64,000 nt of DNA, from contig BDIU01000215.1 of the NCBI GenBank assembly GCA_002118135.1, positions 62,001 to 126,000 of the forward strand, in the 5' to 3' direction. Shown here piece by piece: positions 1-12,300 of this stretch (position 1 is its first letter; each line of letters starts with the position of its first letter). This DNA comes from Trebouxia sp. TZW2008 (lineage: Eukaryota > Chlorophyta > Trebouxiophyceae > Trebouxiales > Trebouxiaceae). Under the pieces are notes generated by a model. That model did not search any database, was not told the origin of the DNA, and saw only the letters and a program-made list of their open reading frames with translations. Made by a program: the position numbers and the translations under genes.

Positions 1-3000
1 ACATGAAGCTTGTAGTCATAGGCATCGGCTATACTATCACCGCAGCCATAAGCATGGTGTAAGTCTTCTGCTCACACTGCATTGCTTGCTGAGTAGCGCA
101 GCAGCATGTGTCTGTATACAGCCAAGCGACTGTACATGCAAGCCTCAATTCCCAGGAGCATGTGTCTATGCACATCAGCTGTGTGCAACAAGTCTGCAGC
201 TGTTTCCACTGTACATGAATGTCAGCAGGCAAAAGCATCAAGCAATGCTGTGCTTGCTCAGCGTCCTTGCTCAGCATATCTCCAATGTACTGCAAACAGC
301 CTTGTGCCTTCCAGATAGCTTCATCCACTCGACATTGACTTTTGTTGAAGATGTGGATAACTGTCTTCTTGCCTCCATGATCAAGCTTTGTAATGCCATA
401 TGATTGCATTGCAGATTTGCAGAACATGTCAAGTGGAAAAAACCTTTGTGCATTTCAGGGCTGTGCGCAGAGCCAGCTGTCTTTATTCAAAAGCAGAGGA
501 AGCAGCTGTTGCAGAAGCTTCTGGGGGCATCATATGTCAGGTGATCATCTGACATTGCTTACATGTATATAAGCACAGCACAACACTGGTGTACGTGGTG
601 CAATGTGCTTGCATGTATGCATATGCCTGACTCGTCTGTTGGAGCCATTGCAAGTACGGGCCAATGTGCTTTTGCATGGAAGTGTTTGCAGTACTGACCT
701 GTGACCAACATGCGAATCCCAGCACAATGAACGACATGGCATGTTGTTGTAGAGCAAGCTACATGATTCACGTCTGCCAGGCAACCAGACTTATTCATGA
801 TCAGCCAGGCAAGGTCAAACGCAAGCATCGTTTGACCAAGCGGCAAATTCTGCTGCAGGTGTCCAACAACCCATACATGCTAATATATGGCGGCTTCCAG
901 ATCATTCTCAGCCAAATCCGCAATCTTGATGAACTCTGGCTGGTGTCAACATTTGTCACCCTAGTCTCTTTTGCCTATTCTGCCATTGGATTTGGCTTGG
1001 CTGTGGGCAAGACCACAGGTAAAGCTAGGTTTTCATTTCCACTTACTAGCTGTGATGTGTTGCCTATTATGTCGTGGTTGAGTCAACATCTTGGGCTTAG
1101 ACGCTGTACGCTGGAGTAAACAACAAGGACATGCATCCTGCTAGTGCCTACATGACTTTGCTGTATGCTGTGTTGTGCTTGTCCAGGAATGCCGGCTGCT
1201 TTACCCCAGAATGTGTTGTTACTTGCTGTGCTGTGCTCTGCATGCTGCTCTGTGCTCTGCATGCTGTGCTCTGCATGCTGTGCTGTGCTCTGCATGCTGC
1301 AACTGTTTTGTGCGGTCCTACATGCCGTGTTATGCTGTGTCATACGCGCATGGCATGACCCGCTGTGCCACAAGATGCATGCTATTGCATGCTGGGCTAT
1401 GCTTGGCGTGCTGTGCCATGCCTTGATTTGATGCCATGTGATTTCAATGTTGCTGCTTGCCAACAATACTGACGTCTACAAATCAAACTTGACGTCGCAG
1501 AAAGTGATCACTCAACAGGCTCAGTTGGAGGCCGCAGCTACGCTCCAGCTTCCAAGGCATGGGCTGTCATGACGGGATTGGGCAGCATGGCGTTTGCATT
1601 TGAATTTTCAGTAGTGCTTGTGGAGATACAGGTACATCTGTTGAATGAGTCACAGACACCATGCTTTCAAACAGTCAGCACACCAGCTTTGTGGCTTTGT
1701 TCTGGCATCCTGACTGCACGAGGGGCATGCTGCAGCTGCATGCTTGCTAAAGCTGGTACTTGCTGGGGCTTTGTGCTTGATCAATTGCATGGCCATTCTT
1801 CGACACAAGCTGAAGTAGAAGCTGCGAGCTGACCTTACCATTGCTCATCTGAAACGCAACGAGCACAGTGTTCTCACACGTCATTTCCAACTTCAAGTGT
1901 ATGCATGGTCAAGCTGTCTTATCCTGATAGCTTGTCTTGACAGTGTGTCGCTGTCACCAGGCTGAGCTTGCAAGACCCTGCTTGCAGGACACAAGAAGGC
2001 GTGACTGCTTGCATGGTCAAGCTTTCTTCTGTCACAGTCAGGAACGTTACCGTCAACAAGTTCCGCTGCAACATGTTGTGTGCAGGACACTACCAAGCTA
2101 GCCCGTGTCAGCCACGATTTACACAGGCAAGTCCAGATAGACCAGGCAGATAAAGAAGGCCAGCAAACGCAGCACCTATCAACTCGCTGACTGTACGAGG
2201 CTCATTCTTCAGCTTCAAACTTTGGGTTTGCAGGACACTATCAAGCCTCTGTCATCCACAGTCAACACTGGCAAGTCAATTGAAGCCAGTCAGATGAAGC
2301 AGGCCAGCAAACGCAGCACTTATCAGCTTGCTGACTGTGTGAGGCTCATTCTTCAGCTTCAAGCTTTGGGTTTGCAGGACACTATCAAGCCTGTGTCATC
2401 CACAGTCAACACTGAAAAGTCAAGTGAGATCAGTCAGATGAAGGAAGCCATCAAATGCAGCACTTATCTGCTCGCTGACTGTGCAAGGCTCATTGTTCAG
2501 CTTCAAAGTTTGCGTTTGCAGGACACTATCAAGCCTGTGTCATCCACAGTCAACACTGAAAAGTCAAGTGAGATCAGTCAGATGAAGGGAGCCATCAAAT
2601 GCAGCACCTATCTGCTCGCCGACTGTGCGAGGCTCATTGTTCAGCTTCAAAGTCTGCGTTTGCAGGACACTATCAAGCCTGTGCCATCCACAGTCATCAG
2701 TGGCAAAACAAGTGAGACCAGTCAGATGAAGAAAGCCAGCAAAAGTGCAATATGCGTTACAATGGCGCTGTACACATTAGTTGGCTGTTTTGGCTATTCT
2801 GCATTTGGCGATGCGGCACCTATCAACCTGCTGGTTGTTCGAGGCTCTTCCAATGGGTTTGTCAACCCGCATTGGCTGGTGGCCGTTGCCAATGTGCTTG
2901 TGATGATCAATATGCTGGGAGGCTATCAGGCGAGCATTCGTGCTTTGACTGAATGATTTTCCATCTTGTGATAATCAACATGTACAAAGGCAAGCAGGTA

Positions 3001-4849
3001 CGCATGAGGCATCACAAGAACGGGCTGTGTGATATGGTCACTGTCCTCACTTATGCGCTGCTCACAATGCACTTGTCATAGTCAATATGCTGGGAGGGTA
3101 TCAGGTGAGCGTGCATGCTTTGTTCGTGTGAACTGCTAAATCGAGTGATGTGCTAGTTGGGCGAGGCTCAAAGAATGGGTTTGTCAACCCGCATTGGCTG
3201 GTAGCTGTTGCCAATGTGCTTGTGATGGTCAACATGCTGGGAGGCTACCAGGTATGCATGCATGATTCAGTCATATGGCATGTCAGCATATGACAGCATG
3301 AACTGGTGGGTGATCTCAGAGTGCCCTAGACTACTGACACTTCATCCTTCGGCAACTGCCCAAGCCCTCATCTGATTTTTACCTTCAGCTACAGACCACA
3401 CCACATTTGTTTCACTTGTGATGCATGTTGAGGTTTGCATGACCTGGATTCGGCATAAAGTTGCAGACACTGTCACATCAGGAAACCCTATGAATCGAAG
3501 CCTTGAGCTCATCTAGTTTTGAATCACAGCCAGTGCAGGTTGTATGAAATAGTGACAATTCGAAGTCCACACTGAAATGACTAGCTATGGCGTGTCCAAT
3601 GTTATCTGCAACCTGCATTGGTTTCTGCATCTGCATGCAAGGTCTAAGACACTACACTATTGAAATCTGTTGCACGCAGGTCTGAACACAGCCCTGGTTT
3701 GCATTTGTGGAGATTACTGCGCCAAATTTGGCTCCTCGCTACAATGAGCGTTTCCCCCATCAGAAAGAGTTGCATGCAGGTCTTGACACAGCCTTGGCTT
3801 GCACTTGTGGTAGACGCGGTGACAAAACAAGTTGGCTCCTCGCATGCTGCTTGCAAGGGATATGTCAGCCATCAGAAGTTGTTGCATGCAGGTCTTGACA
3901 CAGCCCTGGTTTGCCTTTGTGGAGAAGACTGTGCAAGCCAAATTTGGCTCCTCTCATGCTATCCACAAGGAGTTTGTTGTGAGGTATCAAGGGACAGAGA
4001 TGGCGCGTTTGACATTGTTCAGACTGATTTGGCGGACGCTGTACGTCTGCTTCACAACACGTGAGCTCCACTCCCCTCATACTATTTGATCCGGTGATGT
4101 TTCTCAATGTGACAAGCACTGTGCTTAGCAAGTTCATATCCTGGACATTCTGGTCCAGCTGAGTCATGCCCAGGAGATATGCTTTCACATGTGGCTGCCG
4201 TCAATTTTGATGTGACGGTAAATACTTCAATGTGCTGCTGTGCAATAATAGCTCTGCTGCTCAAGTCCTTGAATGACATCTTGGCACAATTGGGATGAGC
4301 TCCGTAGCCATAGCTATGCTGCCGCCATTCTTCAATCATACAGAGACGCAACTGAAATGCACTCTGCACCCTTTCTGCTCACATTGACATGTGCTGTGCA
4401 GTGATAGCTGTGCTTGTAATGTTCTGCAACAACATTGTGACATGACCAGAATGACGCAGTGACATGACTGCAATGTGCTATGCAGTGGTCATTGTCCCGC
4501 ATCCACCAACAACTGACATGTGTAGTGCAGTGAAGGCAATGCTGCTAGCACTTTCCACTGACCTGACTGTCTATGCTCTGCAGTGATAGCTATGCTATTG
4601 CCATTCTTCAATGACATAGTAGCGCTCATAGGCGCTATGGGGTTCTGGCCTTTGACAGTCTACCTCCCAATTGAGATGCATATCAGACAGACAGACCTTC
4701 CAAAAGGCAGCTTGAAGTGGACTGCACTACAGGTCTTGAGCACAATTTGCCTGCTTGTGAGCATTGCAGCAGGTGCTGGGGCCATTGCACAGATTGTCAC
4801 AGACTGTCAGGATTATGTGCCGTTTCAGACAAAATACAAGTTGAACTAA
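1..4849 (+). CDS. Amino acid permease, AAP family (5'-truncated by window)
   Basis: Plant-type amino acid/auxin permease superfamily transporter of a cellular membrane; only the C-terminal part is in the window. Phase-consistent exons: <1-58, 459-540, 859-1018, 1501-1631, 2666-2929, 3892-4060, 4584-4849 (stop). Family motifs: IGIGYTITAAISM, then RRASC, then NPYMLIYGGFQIILSQI, then VSFAYSAIGFGLA, then the EIQDTIKP loop typical of AAPs, GCFGYSAFGD, LGGYQ, and the last membrane block GAMGFWPLTVYLPIEMHI. It ends KYKLN. Exon 5 ends at a GC donor (CAG|GCGAGC) unless an alternative copy of its 3' end at 3175-3252 is used. Introns carry decayed copies of the following exon. Substrate cannot be read from the sequence. 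Confidence 0.9.
1214..1310. repeat. Short tandem repeat, GCTCTGCATGCTGTG-like
   Basis: Irregular repeats of about 12-17 bases rich in CTCTGCATGCTG lie in the permease intron after exon 3. The sequence is open in several frames simply because it is low-complexity; no coding role is seen. Confidence 0.75.
2087..2665 (+). repeat. 144-bp tandem repeats derived from permease exon 5
   Basis: Units start at 2231, 2375, 2519 and 2663 (exon 5 itself), exactly 144 bp apart; more decayed copies lie back to about 1968. Each begins with TTTGCAG, a usable acceptor, then the 5' end of exon 5 (DTIKP...SQMK) followed by sequence like the later CACCTATCAACCTGCTGG part of exon 5. The middle, coding the membrane segment around GCFGYSAFGD, is missing. 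As 144 is divisible by three, the frame stays open from 2222 into exon 5. Confidence 0.85.
2930..3252 (+). repeat. Repeat copies of permease exon 5 3' end
   Basis: A partial copy near 3065-3103 and a nearly complete copy at 3175-3252 repeat the segment coding NPHWLVAVANVLVM and LGGYQ. Both are followed by a GT donor (CAGGTGAGC, CAGGTATGC), whereas the contiguous exon has GC. The 3175 copy could be an alternative exon or a decayed duplicate. Confidence 0.75.
3676..3891 (+). repeat. Decayed copies of permease exon 6 start
   Basis: Two stretches (about 3677 and 3777) repeat the GCAGGTCTTGACACAGCC...TTTGGCTCCTC start of exon 6 with substitutions, indels and lost frame. The intact version begins at 3892. 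The upstream copies retain AG acceptors. Confidence 0.75.
4215..4583 (+). repeat. Decayed copies of permease exon 7 start
   Basis: Several blocks resemble the start of exon 7 (GCAGTGATAGCTATGCTATT): near 4240, 4310, 4397, 4473 and 4530. They show substitutions and lost frame. Only 4584 onward is intact. Confidence 0.65.
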
Positions 4850-5829
4850 CCTCTGGTCTGTGAGGGTTGTGTTGCAGTTACAGATAAGGTACAGCTTGGA
4901 TAAGCCTAGGGTTCATGTCTTTCTCCAGACCCTACAGTCATTGCATCCTTCTGACCATGACAGATTCTCAGGGTCATGGTCCATACAGATAAAGTGCACC
5001 ATGTGATAGCCCAGGTTTTGTGTGATCTTCCTAAACCGAGTGGCTTGTGGGTGTCTTGAGACATACCCATCAAGCAAGTGTATGCCTCAGCTTTTGCTGA
5101 GTCTTGACAGGTTTGCATTCATTTCAGCTGACCGCTTGCGGCTGTGTGCAGTTTGAAAGGCTACTGTTGACAGCTTTGTTTTGACTGCCTGCTGTGACGG
5201 ACATGCCCAAAGTCAAAGTTTGAGGCAGTTGCAAAGTTGCCTTGACAATGACAGGCAGCCTGAATCAAGGTGGTCAAATTAAGCAACCTAGCAAACAACT
5301 TGTTTATCTCAGAATTGCATCATCACTTTTGGGATATAATTCACCGTACTCATGACTTGATCCACCTTGAATCCAGCAGTTAGCTAACTGCCATAGTGAC
5401 TGACATGCTTCAACTTTCTGGTAATGAGTTTTCATGCTAAATTGTCTGCCAGGCTGACTTGAGCTGTTTGTTGGTGTGCTGTGTCATAAAATGCAAGCAA
5501 ATTTACGCCTCAGCTGATGAAGATTGAGCGCTGTTTGCAGCTGAGATCGAGCTGAAGGCTTCTGAGCTGTCTGTTGTGATGCTGCTGACGGTTATGAGTG
5601 CTACACGTGTAGGCAATGATTCTCAGGTGGTGTTTGACAGTGTTGTGGATATCTCATTCAGAAACTTGAGCTGTTTCATGCCTGCTTCTGAGAAGGGGCT
5701 ACGATGATCAGGCTCGAATTTTGGCTTGTGCCAGCATGCATGGCCGGATGCGCTAGCAGTGCCTAGCATATTGTGGCATCTTACGGGGACACACTGATCC
5801 CCTGATGCGAAGCCGTTGAGAATTTGACC
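4850..5829. other. Intergenic region downstream of permease
   Basis: About 1 kb after the permease stop, with short unsupported open frames on both strands. No RNA gene or recognised domain is seen. It presumably holds the permease 3' UTR. Confidence 0.5.
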
Positions 5830-5960
5830 GTTTCGAAGTTCAAGCGGCACACCAAAGTTTGTATTTGGCCCGTCCTTGTTTTGCCAGGCTGCTAAGCGGG
5901 CCCTGAATCGTACCATAGTCATCGTGCTTGTCAGTGCTGAAAGAAAAGCTGTTTTCAACG
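5830..5960 (+). repeat. Decayed copy of the exon at 6322-6417
   Basis: Reads like the Cys-rich gene exon at 6322-6417: TTCGAAGTTCAAGCGGCACA followed by GTCCTTGTTTTGCCAGGCTG and ACCATAGTC. It has an insertion and in-frame stops. The surrounding 5.8-6.5 kb is CpG-richer than the gene body and may be the 5' end of the Cys-rich gene. Confidence 0.55.
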
Positions 5961-6321
5961 GCTGCAGCAGCTGATTCCTGGTTTGGGTTCCTCATCCCCT
6001 TGACGTAAACCCAAAGGCGCCCGCGCGACAGATCATGTATCTCAAATGCCTTTTGGCCGTTCTGGTGAGCTGAATGATTTCCAGCTTTTTCTGGGTCTGC
6101 ACGCGAGATCAGGTCCAGCATACCTGCTTGCGTACCAGTGCGTTTGACGCACACCCTGGACGCCGCCAAAACGTGCGGTCTTTGCAACTTTGCAGGCTGC
6201 ACAGATTGCGTGCACCCATGCAGCGGGTAGAACAGCAGGTATGTGCTTGTTTTCTCTGGCCCGTTGCAGCCGCTCCGTCATTGTTGCTGTGTGAAAACCG
6301 TTGCTGTCTGGCTTGGTGCAG

Positions 6322-9300
6322 GCTTCGATGCCAGCCGCTTCGTACACCAACGGTCCTTGCTTGCCGACAGCACTGCGCCTACCATAGTCCCAGCAGGGGC
6401 CCCTTGCAAGTTCAACGGTACGCCTCGACTCTGATGATTTGCATACAGCATCACTGGTCCTTGAGTCTGCATATGGAGCTGTCCCCCTCTCAGGGTTTAT
6501 CATCCAACTGTACAGCCACATGGTGACCGCCCAACTGGCATGACAAGCTACCATTGCTGAGTGAACCATCATCAATCGTATAGAGACAACGCGTATTTAT
6601 AGATGAGAAGAACACCATCTGAGAATTGCTTTGATCTTGTGTGAACAAATGTCACACGTGGTGTGATGCAGATACTTGCACTCAAGCAGCTCCAAACCAA
6701 AACCCCAGTGTCATTGATCTGTGCCCTGTGGGCACTCACACACATGTCGGAGTGTGCCCAGACAAAATGGCAGGGGACTCTTGCAACCCTGGAGGTCAGT
6801 TCCTGCAAACCCTAGCCTTTTATTAATGCACTGATTGCTTGTAATGTGCTGTGTACATGCCAAAAGCTGACGTCGCAAGACCACTGCTGCCTGTTTCATG
6901 CCCCTCTTGGGAATATTCTGTACAGGCAGATATGAGAGTGCACTGAATCACGCAATCAGTCAACCAACCATGCGCTTATGTATGCTTCTGCTTGTGTGGT
7001 GATGCACACATGTGTCAGACATCACCTGTGCAACAACATCAGGACTTGTGGCAAATTGCACACCAGAAGACAACTATGAATCTGTCGATGATGCGCTGTT
7101 TTGTTTACTGATGCAGATATGTGCGCTTCTAGTGCGACTACATCAACACCCTGTGCCAAATGCACACCAGAAGACAGTCAAGAATCTGTGAATGACGTGT
7201 TGCTTTGTGTCAATGCAGATATGTGCGCTTCTAGTGCAACTACATCAGCACCCTGTGGGAAGTACACACCAGAAGACCGTCAAGAATCTGTGAATGATGA
7301 CGGTTATGGATGCCCCGCATTCCCTGCAGGCAGCTCATGCTCCCAATTTACTGGTATGCTATTTCTTGCAAACTGTATTTCTTCTCCTTTTGGGTAAACT
7401 CTCAAAACTACAAAAGTGGTTTTTCCAGAAACTTGCATTGGCCTGATGCCTATGGATGTTCAGCTTTTCCTGCAGGCAGCTCTTGCTCTCAATTCACTGG
7501 TGTTTCAGTCCACTTCACCTGCAATTTTCTGTCTCAATCATATCAATTTCTGTCAAACTCACAAGATTTTCAAGGTTTCGCTTCATGCAAAGCATATGCT
7601 TGCTGGTGTTGAGTGAGGCTATGCATGCCGTACACTGACATTTTATCAGCACAATGTGTCCTTGTGCCTGTGTCTAAGGGTTGCGTGTTTCACTTTCCAA
7701 ATTTGACTGATTGAAGCCACTCTGCAAGGCTGCAGTGCATGTCTCACAAACAAATCTGATTGGTCTTAGGGGCTGTTCAACGCCTCAAAGAGTGCAGTGC
7801 TTACATCACATACGAGACTGGGTACACATCTAGTATGATGACTATGCTTCACATAATTGATCCTTTGACTATTTAGGTGACTGTGCAAAAGCTCAAGTCT
7901 GCAATGCATGGAGCACAAACAGTTTTTATTTCCACGTGATTGTGTAACAACACCATCCTATAATGCATGCACCAAAATGAACTTTGACTGCTTCAGGTGA
8001 TTGTGCAACAACTCAAGTCTGCAGCACGCACATCACATTTAAGGCTTGAGTGACCATGCTCTATGTCTCTGATCCAAGTTTGACTGCTTCAGGCGATTGT
8101 GCAGCCACCCAAGTCTGCAATGCACGCATCACAGACAGTTTTGAGGCTGAGCAGGATCTGACTACAGCTGTGGGTGTGTGCGTTACCCTGAAGGCCGCTG
8201 GCTCTTCTTGTGAGGTTGGATATGGTAAGCTGCAAATCACACCGTCTGTCTGTGTACTTGGCAACTGGCATGGTGTTATAGAGTTATGTCTGAAATTAAG
8301 AAAATAGCATGTCTATACTCAGATGCAGACTTTTGGCCATGTGAAGAGGTAAGACTTCCAGTTTGTGTCCTCACCAAGTCTGGGTCCTCATCATGATGTA
8401 GGCTTGGAGTTGAATGTGACACGTTCCACATGGTGCTTGCACTGGAATTGCAATGACAGTTGGCACGGTTTTGTAACTGGCATTGCAGTTGTCTTCGTTG
8501 TGTCAATCCGTATTCTGTAGTCAATTGCAACCTAGATGTGACTTACATGAATCTTCAATCACTATATTCCCTGCTCCAGAACTCAAATGATTGTTTCTCT
8601 GCCTGTGCAGATATGTGTTCTGGTCAGCCAACTATCAATGCAAGCTTCTGCTCTTCTGCTTTTGCTCTTTTGGCCCATGCAGCTGAAGTCAAACCCCAAA
8701 TGCTAGACCAAGAACTTCAACTGATTCTATCTTATTGTGCAGATGCGTGTCCTGGTCAACAGACTATCGATGCAAGCTTTTGCTCTTTTGACATGAGCAG
8801 TCAAAGTCAATGCCCAAATGCAAGACAAGAAAAGTCAAAATCACTCTTTCTCTGACTGTGCAGTTGTGCGTTCTGGCCAACCCACTATCAATGCAAGCTT
8901 TTGCTCTTCTGGCACGTGCAGTTGAGGTCAATGCCCAAATGCTACACCAAAGACCGCAACCGACTGGTTTTCTGGCTACACGCAGATGTGTGTCCTGGTT
9001 AACCCACTATCAATGCAAGCTTTTGCTCCTCTGGCACATGCCCAGATGCAAGACCAAGGACCACATTTAAGTGTTTCTCTGACTGTGCAGATGTGTGTTC
9101 TGATCTACAGACTATTGACACAAGGTTTTGCGCGTGTGGCACATGCCCAAATGCTACACCAAGAGTTGCAACTGACTGAGTCTGACTGTGCAGATGTGTG
9201 TTCTGGTCAACCCACTATCGATGCAAGCTTTTGCTCGTCTGGCACATGCCCAAAAGCAAGACCTGGAGCTGACTGCGACACGGCAGGTCAGAATCTTACC

Positions 9301-12300
9301 TAGTGAACTTGCTTGCTTCCTGCACGTTCTCGATAACGCACTTACTTGGTTTTGGCTGCTGTCAATGTTGACAGTGACTTAATTGAGCTTCAAGTTGGGT
9401 TCACATTCCTTCATAGCCGTTTCTGACATGCCATGTGCTAAGTCATGACCGTGACCCTCATCACTGTTGGCCGTGACTACAACTAATGTGCAGCTGACTG
9501 TATGTACAGTACAAAGACCAGTGATGTGTGTCACGAATACATGCTTGTGTTACCAGCTTGTTTGATACTTCTTGCACCATGAGAGAAATGATTAACCTGG
9601 CCATATGGTGTCCTGAACATATGCGTTACATGTTATGCACTCTGTTACGTGTCATTACGATACATGCCATCTTGTGGCAGTTTGTCGACTGCACAACAGT
9701 GACTAATAGCTATCAGCTTTGTGCAGATTTGTGCAGCACTGGTGGCAGTGGAAGTGTTATCTGTGGAGACTCCGGCACCTGTCCCTATGTTGTGAAAGAC
9801 GGAGCTTGCCTGGCAGGAGGTGAACTTTGTCTGGCTTTTCAATCTGTATTTGTGCTGGTAGTTCATGTTTACTGTTGCTTTGTTCTCTGTGTCAGTGCTT
9901 CAATATGTGAGTGGAAGCTTGGCTCTGTGTGTATCTGTGCATGAAGGGCATGCAGACGCTTTTTCAGTTCGACAGTACTGTCTGAACAAAACAGGGCATC
10001 AAACACAGACCTCTAAAAGTTGACTCTTTTTTGCAGATTTTTGCTTTGAACAGGTCTGCAATGCGCAAGGCACAGCTTCCGGGAAATGTGTTGACACTAT
10101 CAGGGCTGGTGCTGCCTGCAAGCAAGGCGTCGGTAAGATTTTGCTGTTTTACTACATCAGAGAATGAATCAATCATTCCACCATGTCAATCAATTGATGA
10201 TGTTAATGTGTCGAAATTTTGGTGACATGTCTCTGCATGCTGGCGCCTGATGCTTCCTGCAAGCAAGGCACTGTTAAGTTGTTGCCTTTTGATCTGTCAA
10301 TGTATCACACAATGTTGCCCTGCAGATATGTGCAGTGAGGCGTGCTTTGCTCAGCACAACACAATGTGTTGCATCATGTCACAATTGGAAGATATTGTGT
10401 TTCAGCAACTTACGCCATTGCCAGTGTAACACACAATGTTGCCACTGCAGATACGTGCAGTGAGGGCATGCTTTGCTCAGCACAACACAACGTGTTGCAT
10501 TATGTTGCAACTTAAATATATTGTGTGCCATCAACTTGTGACTTTGTCAGTGTGACCCACACAATGTTGCCACTGCAGATACGTGCAGTGAGGGCGTGGT
10601 TTGCTCAGCACAACACAATGTGTTGCATCATATTACTTGTGAAGTGTTGTGTTCCATCAATTTCAGACTTCGTCAGCGTGACTCACACAATGTTGTCACT
10701 GCAGATATGTGCACTGAGGGCGTGGTTTGCTCAGCACACTACAATGTGTTGCATCACGTTGCTTGTGAAGTATTGTGTTCCAGCAACTTGAGACTTTGTC
10801 AGTGTGACTCACACAATGTTGCCACTGCAGATATGTGCAGTGAGGGAGTGGTTTGCTCAGCAGCAACATGTCCCTTTCAACCTGCTGGCTCAGCTTGCGT
10901 CGCTGGTGGTAAGCGCTTTGTTTTCTGCTGCTCAGTTGGCATCTCCATGCAAATGACGTTCTCCAGTGAAAGATGACCAGGTTGCCTGCCAGTGAGCACC
11001 GTTTTGCTCCTGCTGGCTCAAACTGCGTGGTTGGTGGTAAGTTTTTGTTTGTGTGTGTGGTTGCCGGCCGAGCTGCATACGCATAGAGATGACATTCTCC
11101 AGTGCAGGATGCCCTTTTGCGCCTGCTGGTTCAGGCCGGTGTTAAGTCTTTGTTTGTCTGTGTGCTTGCTGGCCAATATGCTTGCACATAGAGATGACAT
11201 TCGCCAGTGCAGAATGCCCTTTTGCGCCTGCTGGCTCAGGTTGCGTCGCTGGTGGTAAGTCTTCGTTTGTGTGCGTACATGCTGTCTATCTGCATGCGCA
11301 CAGACATGAAATGTTTCATTGTTCGCTGCTCAGTCGGCATTGGCATGCGCATGTCTTGTCTAGGGTAAAATGTACAAGTTTGCCTGCTTGCTGCTGCTGG
11401 CTCAAACTACGTGGCTGGTGGTAAGTGCTTTGCGTTTTGCTGCTCAATTGGCATCTGCATGCATATGCCTTTTCCTGGCGTAAAGTGTCCAGGTTGTCTG
11501 CCAGTAATGAACGCATGCAAACGCGTTGCTCCAATGCAAAGTGGACCTATTGCTCTACGTGCTAATGCCAACTGCTTGGAATGCAACTGCTTGGCTGGTG
11601 CCAAGTGTTGATGGACATGCTTGCTGCTCAATCTGTATCTGCATGCGAAGGCAAATGCATTTCTACAATGCAAGGTGCGAAACAAATGCGTAAGGATGTG
11701 CTTGCTGTCCATCTGCGTAGACACGTTAATGTGTGCTCCAGAGCGTCTGCTTTGGAGGTAATGCCTGTCGGTTCCATGCTCAAGAAAGTCTATATTCACA
11801 GCTGTCATGCAATGCACTGCCCTTGGCTGTCTTTGCAGATGCGCGCTCTTCTTAGCGGGATGCAGACATATGCAGTGATGGCACAATTGTGATCAAGCCC
11901 TGTCAAGACAAAGATAGCTCTCCTTTTCCTTGGCCCCTTAGCTGCACACAGCAGCAGATGCCCTCTCCTTCTTCTTCATGATACATTCATGATGCGTGTC
12001 TGTGTTGTCTGCAGACATATGCAGTGATGGCACCGTTACAGGCAAGGCGTGCCAAGACACTGGATGCCCTGCACTGCAATCAGGCTCAGCATGCTATGCT
12101 GGAGGTAAGATTGTGTGACAGATTTCTTGTCAGAATCAGGCGTTGAGATAGCGTTTGTGATGTCAAAACCATACAACCAACAGAGGCGGTCCTGGATGCC
12201 CCGTGCTGCAATCAAACTCAGCATGCTATGCTGGACTGATGACCTCCTTGACAACATTTCAAATACTCACAAGCCTGCTGTAGTTGTAAGCTCGCAAGAA

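Noticed and set aside
5623..6575. Long overlapping minus-strand frames (111-177 codons)
   Set aside because: They lie opposite a plus-strand Cys-module exon (6322-6417) and its decayed copy (5830-5960), in CpG-richer sequence where stops are rarer; no motif or splice structure supports them.
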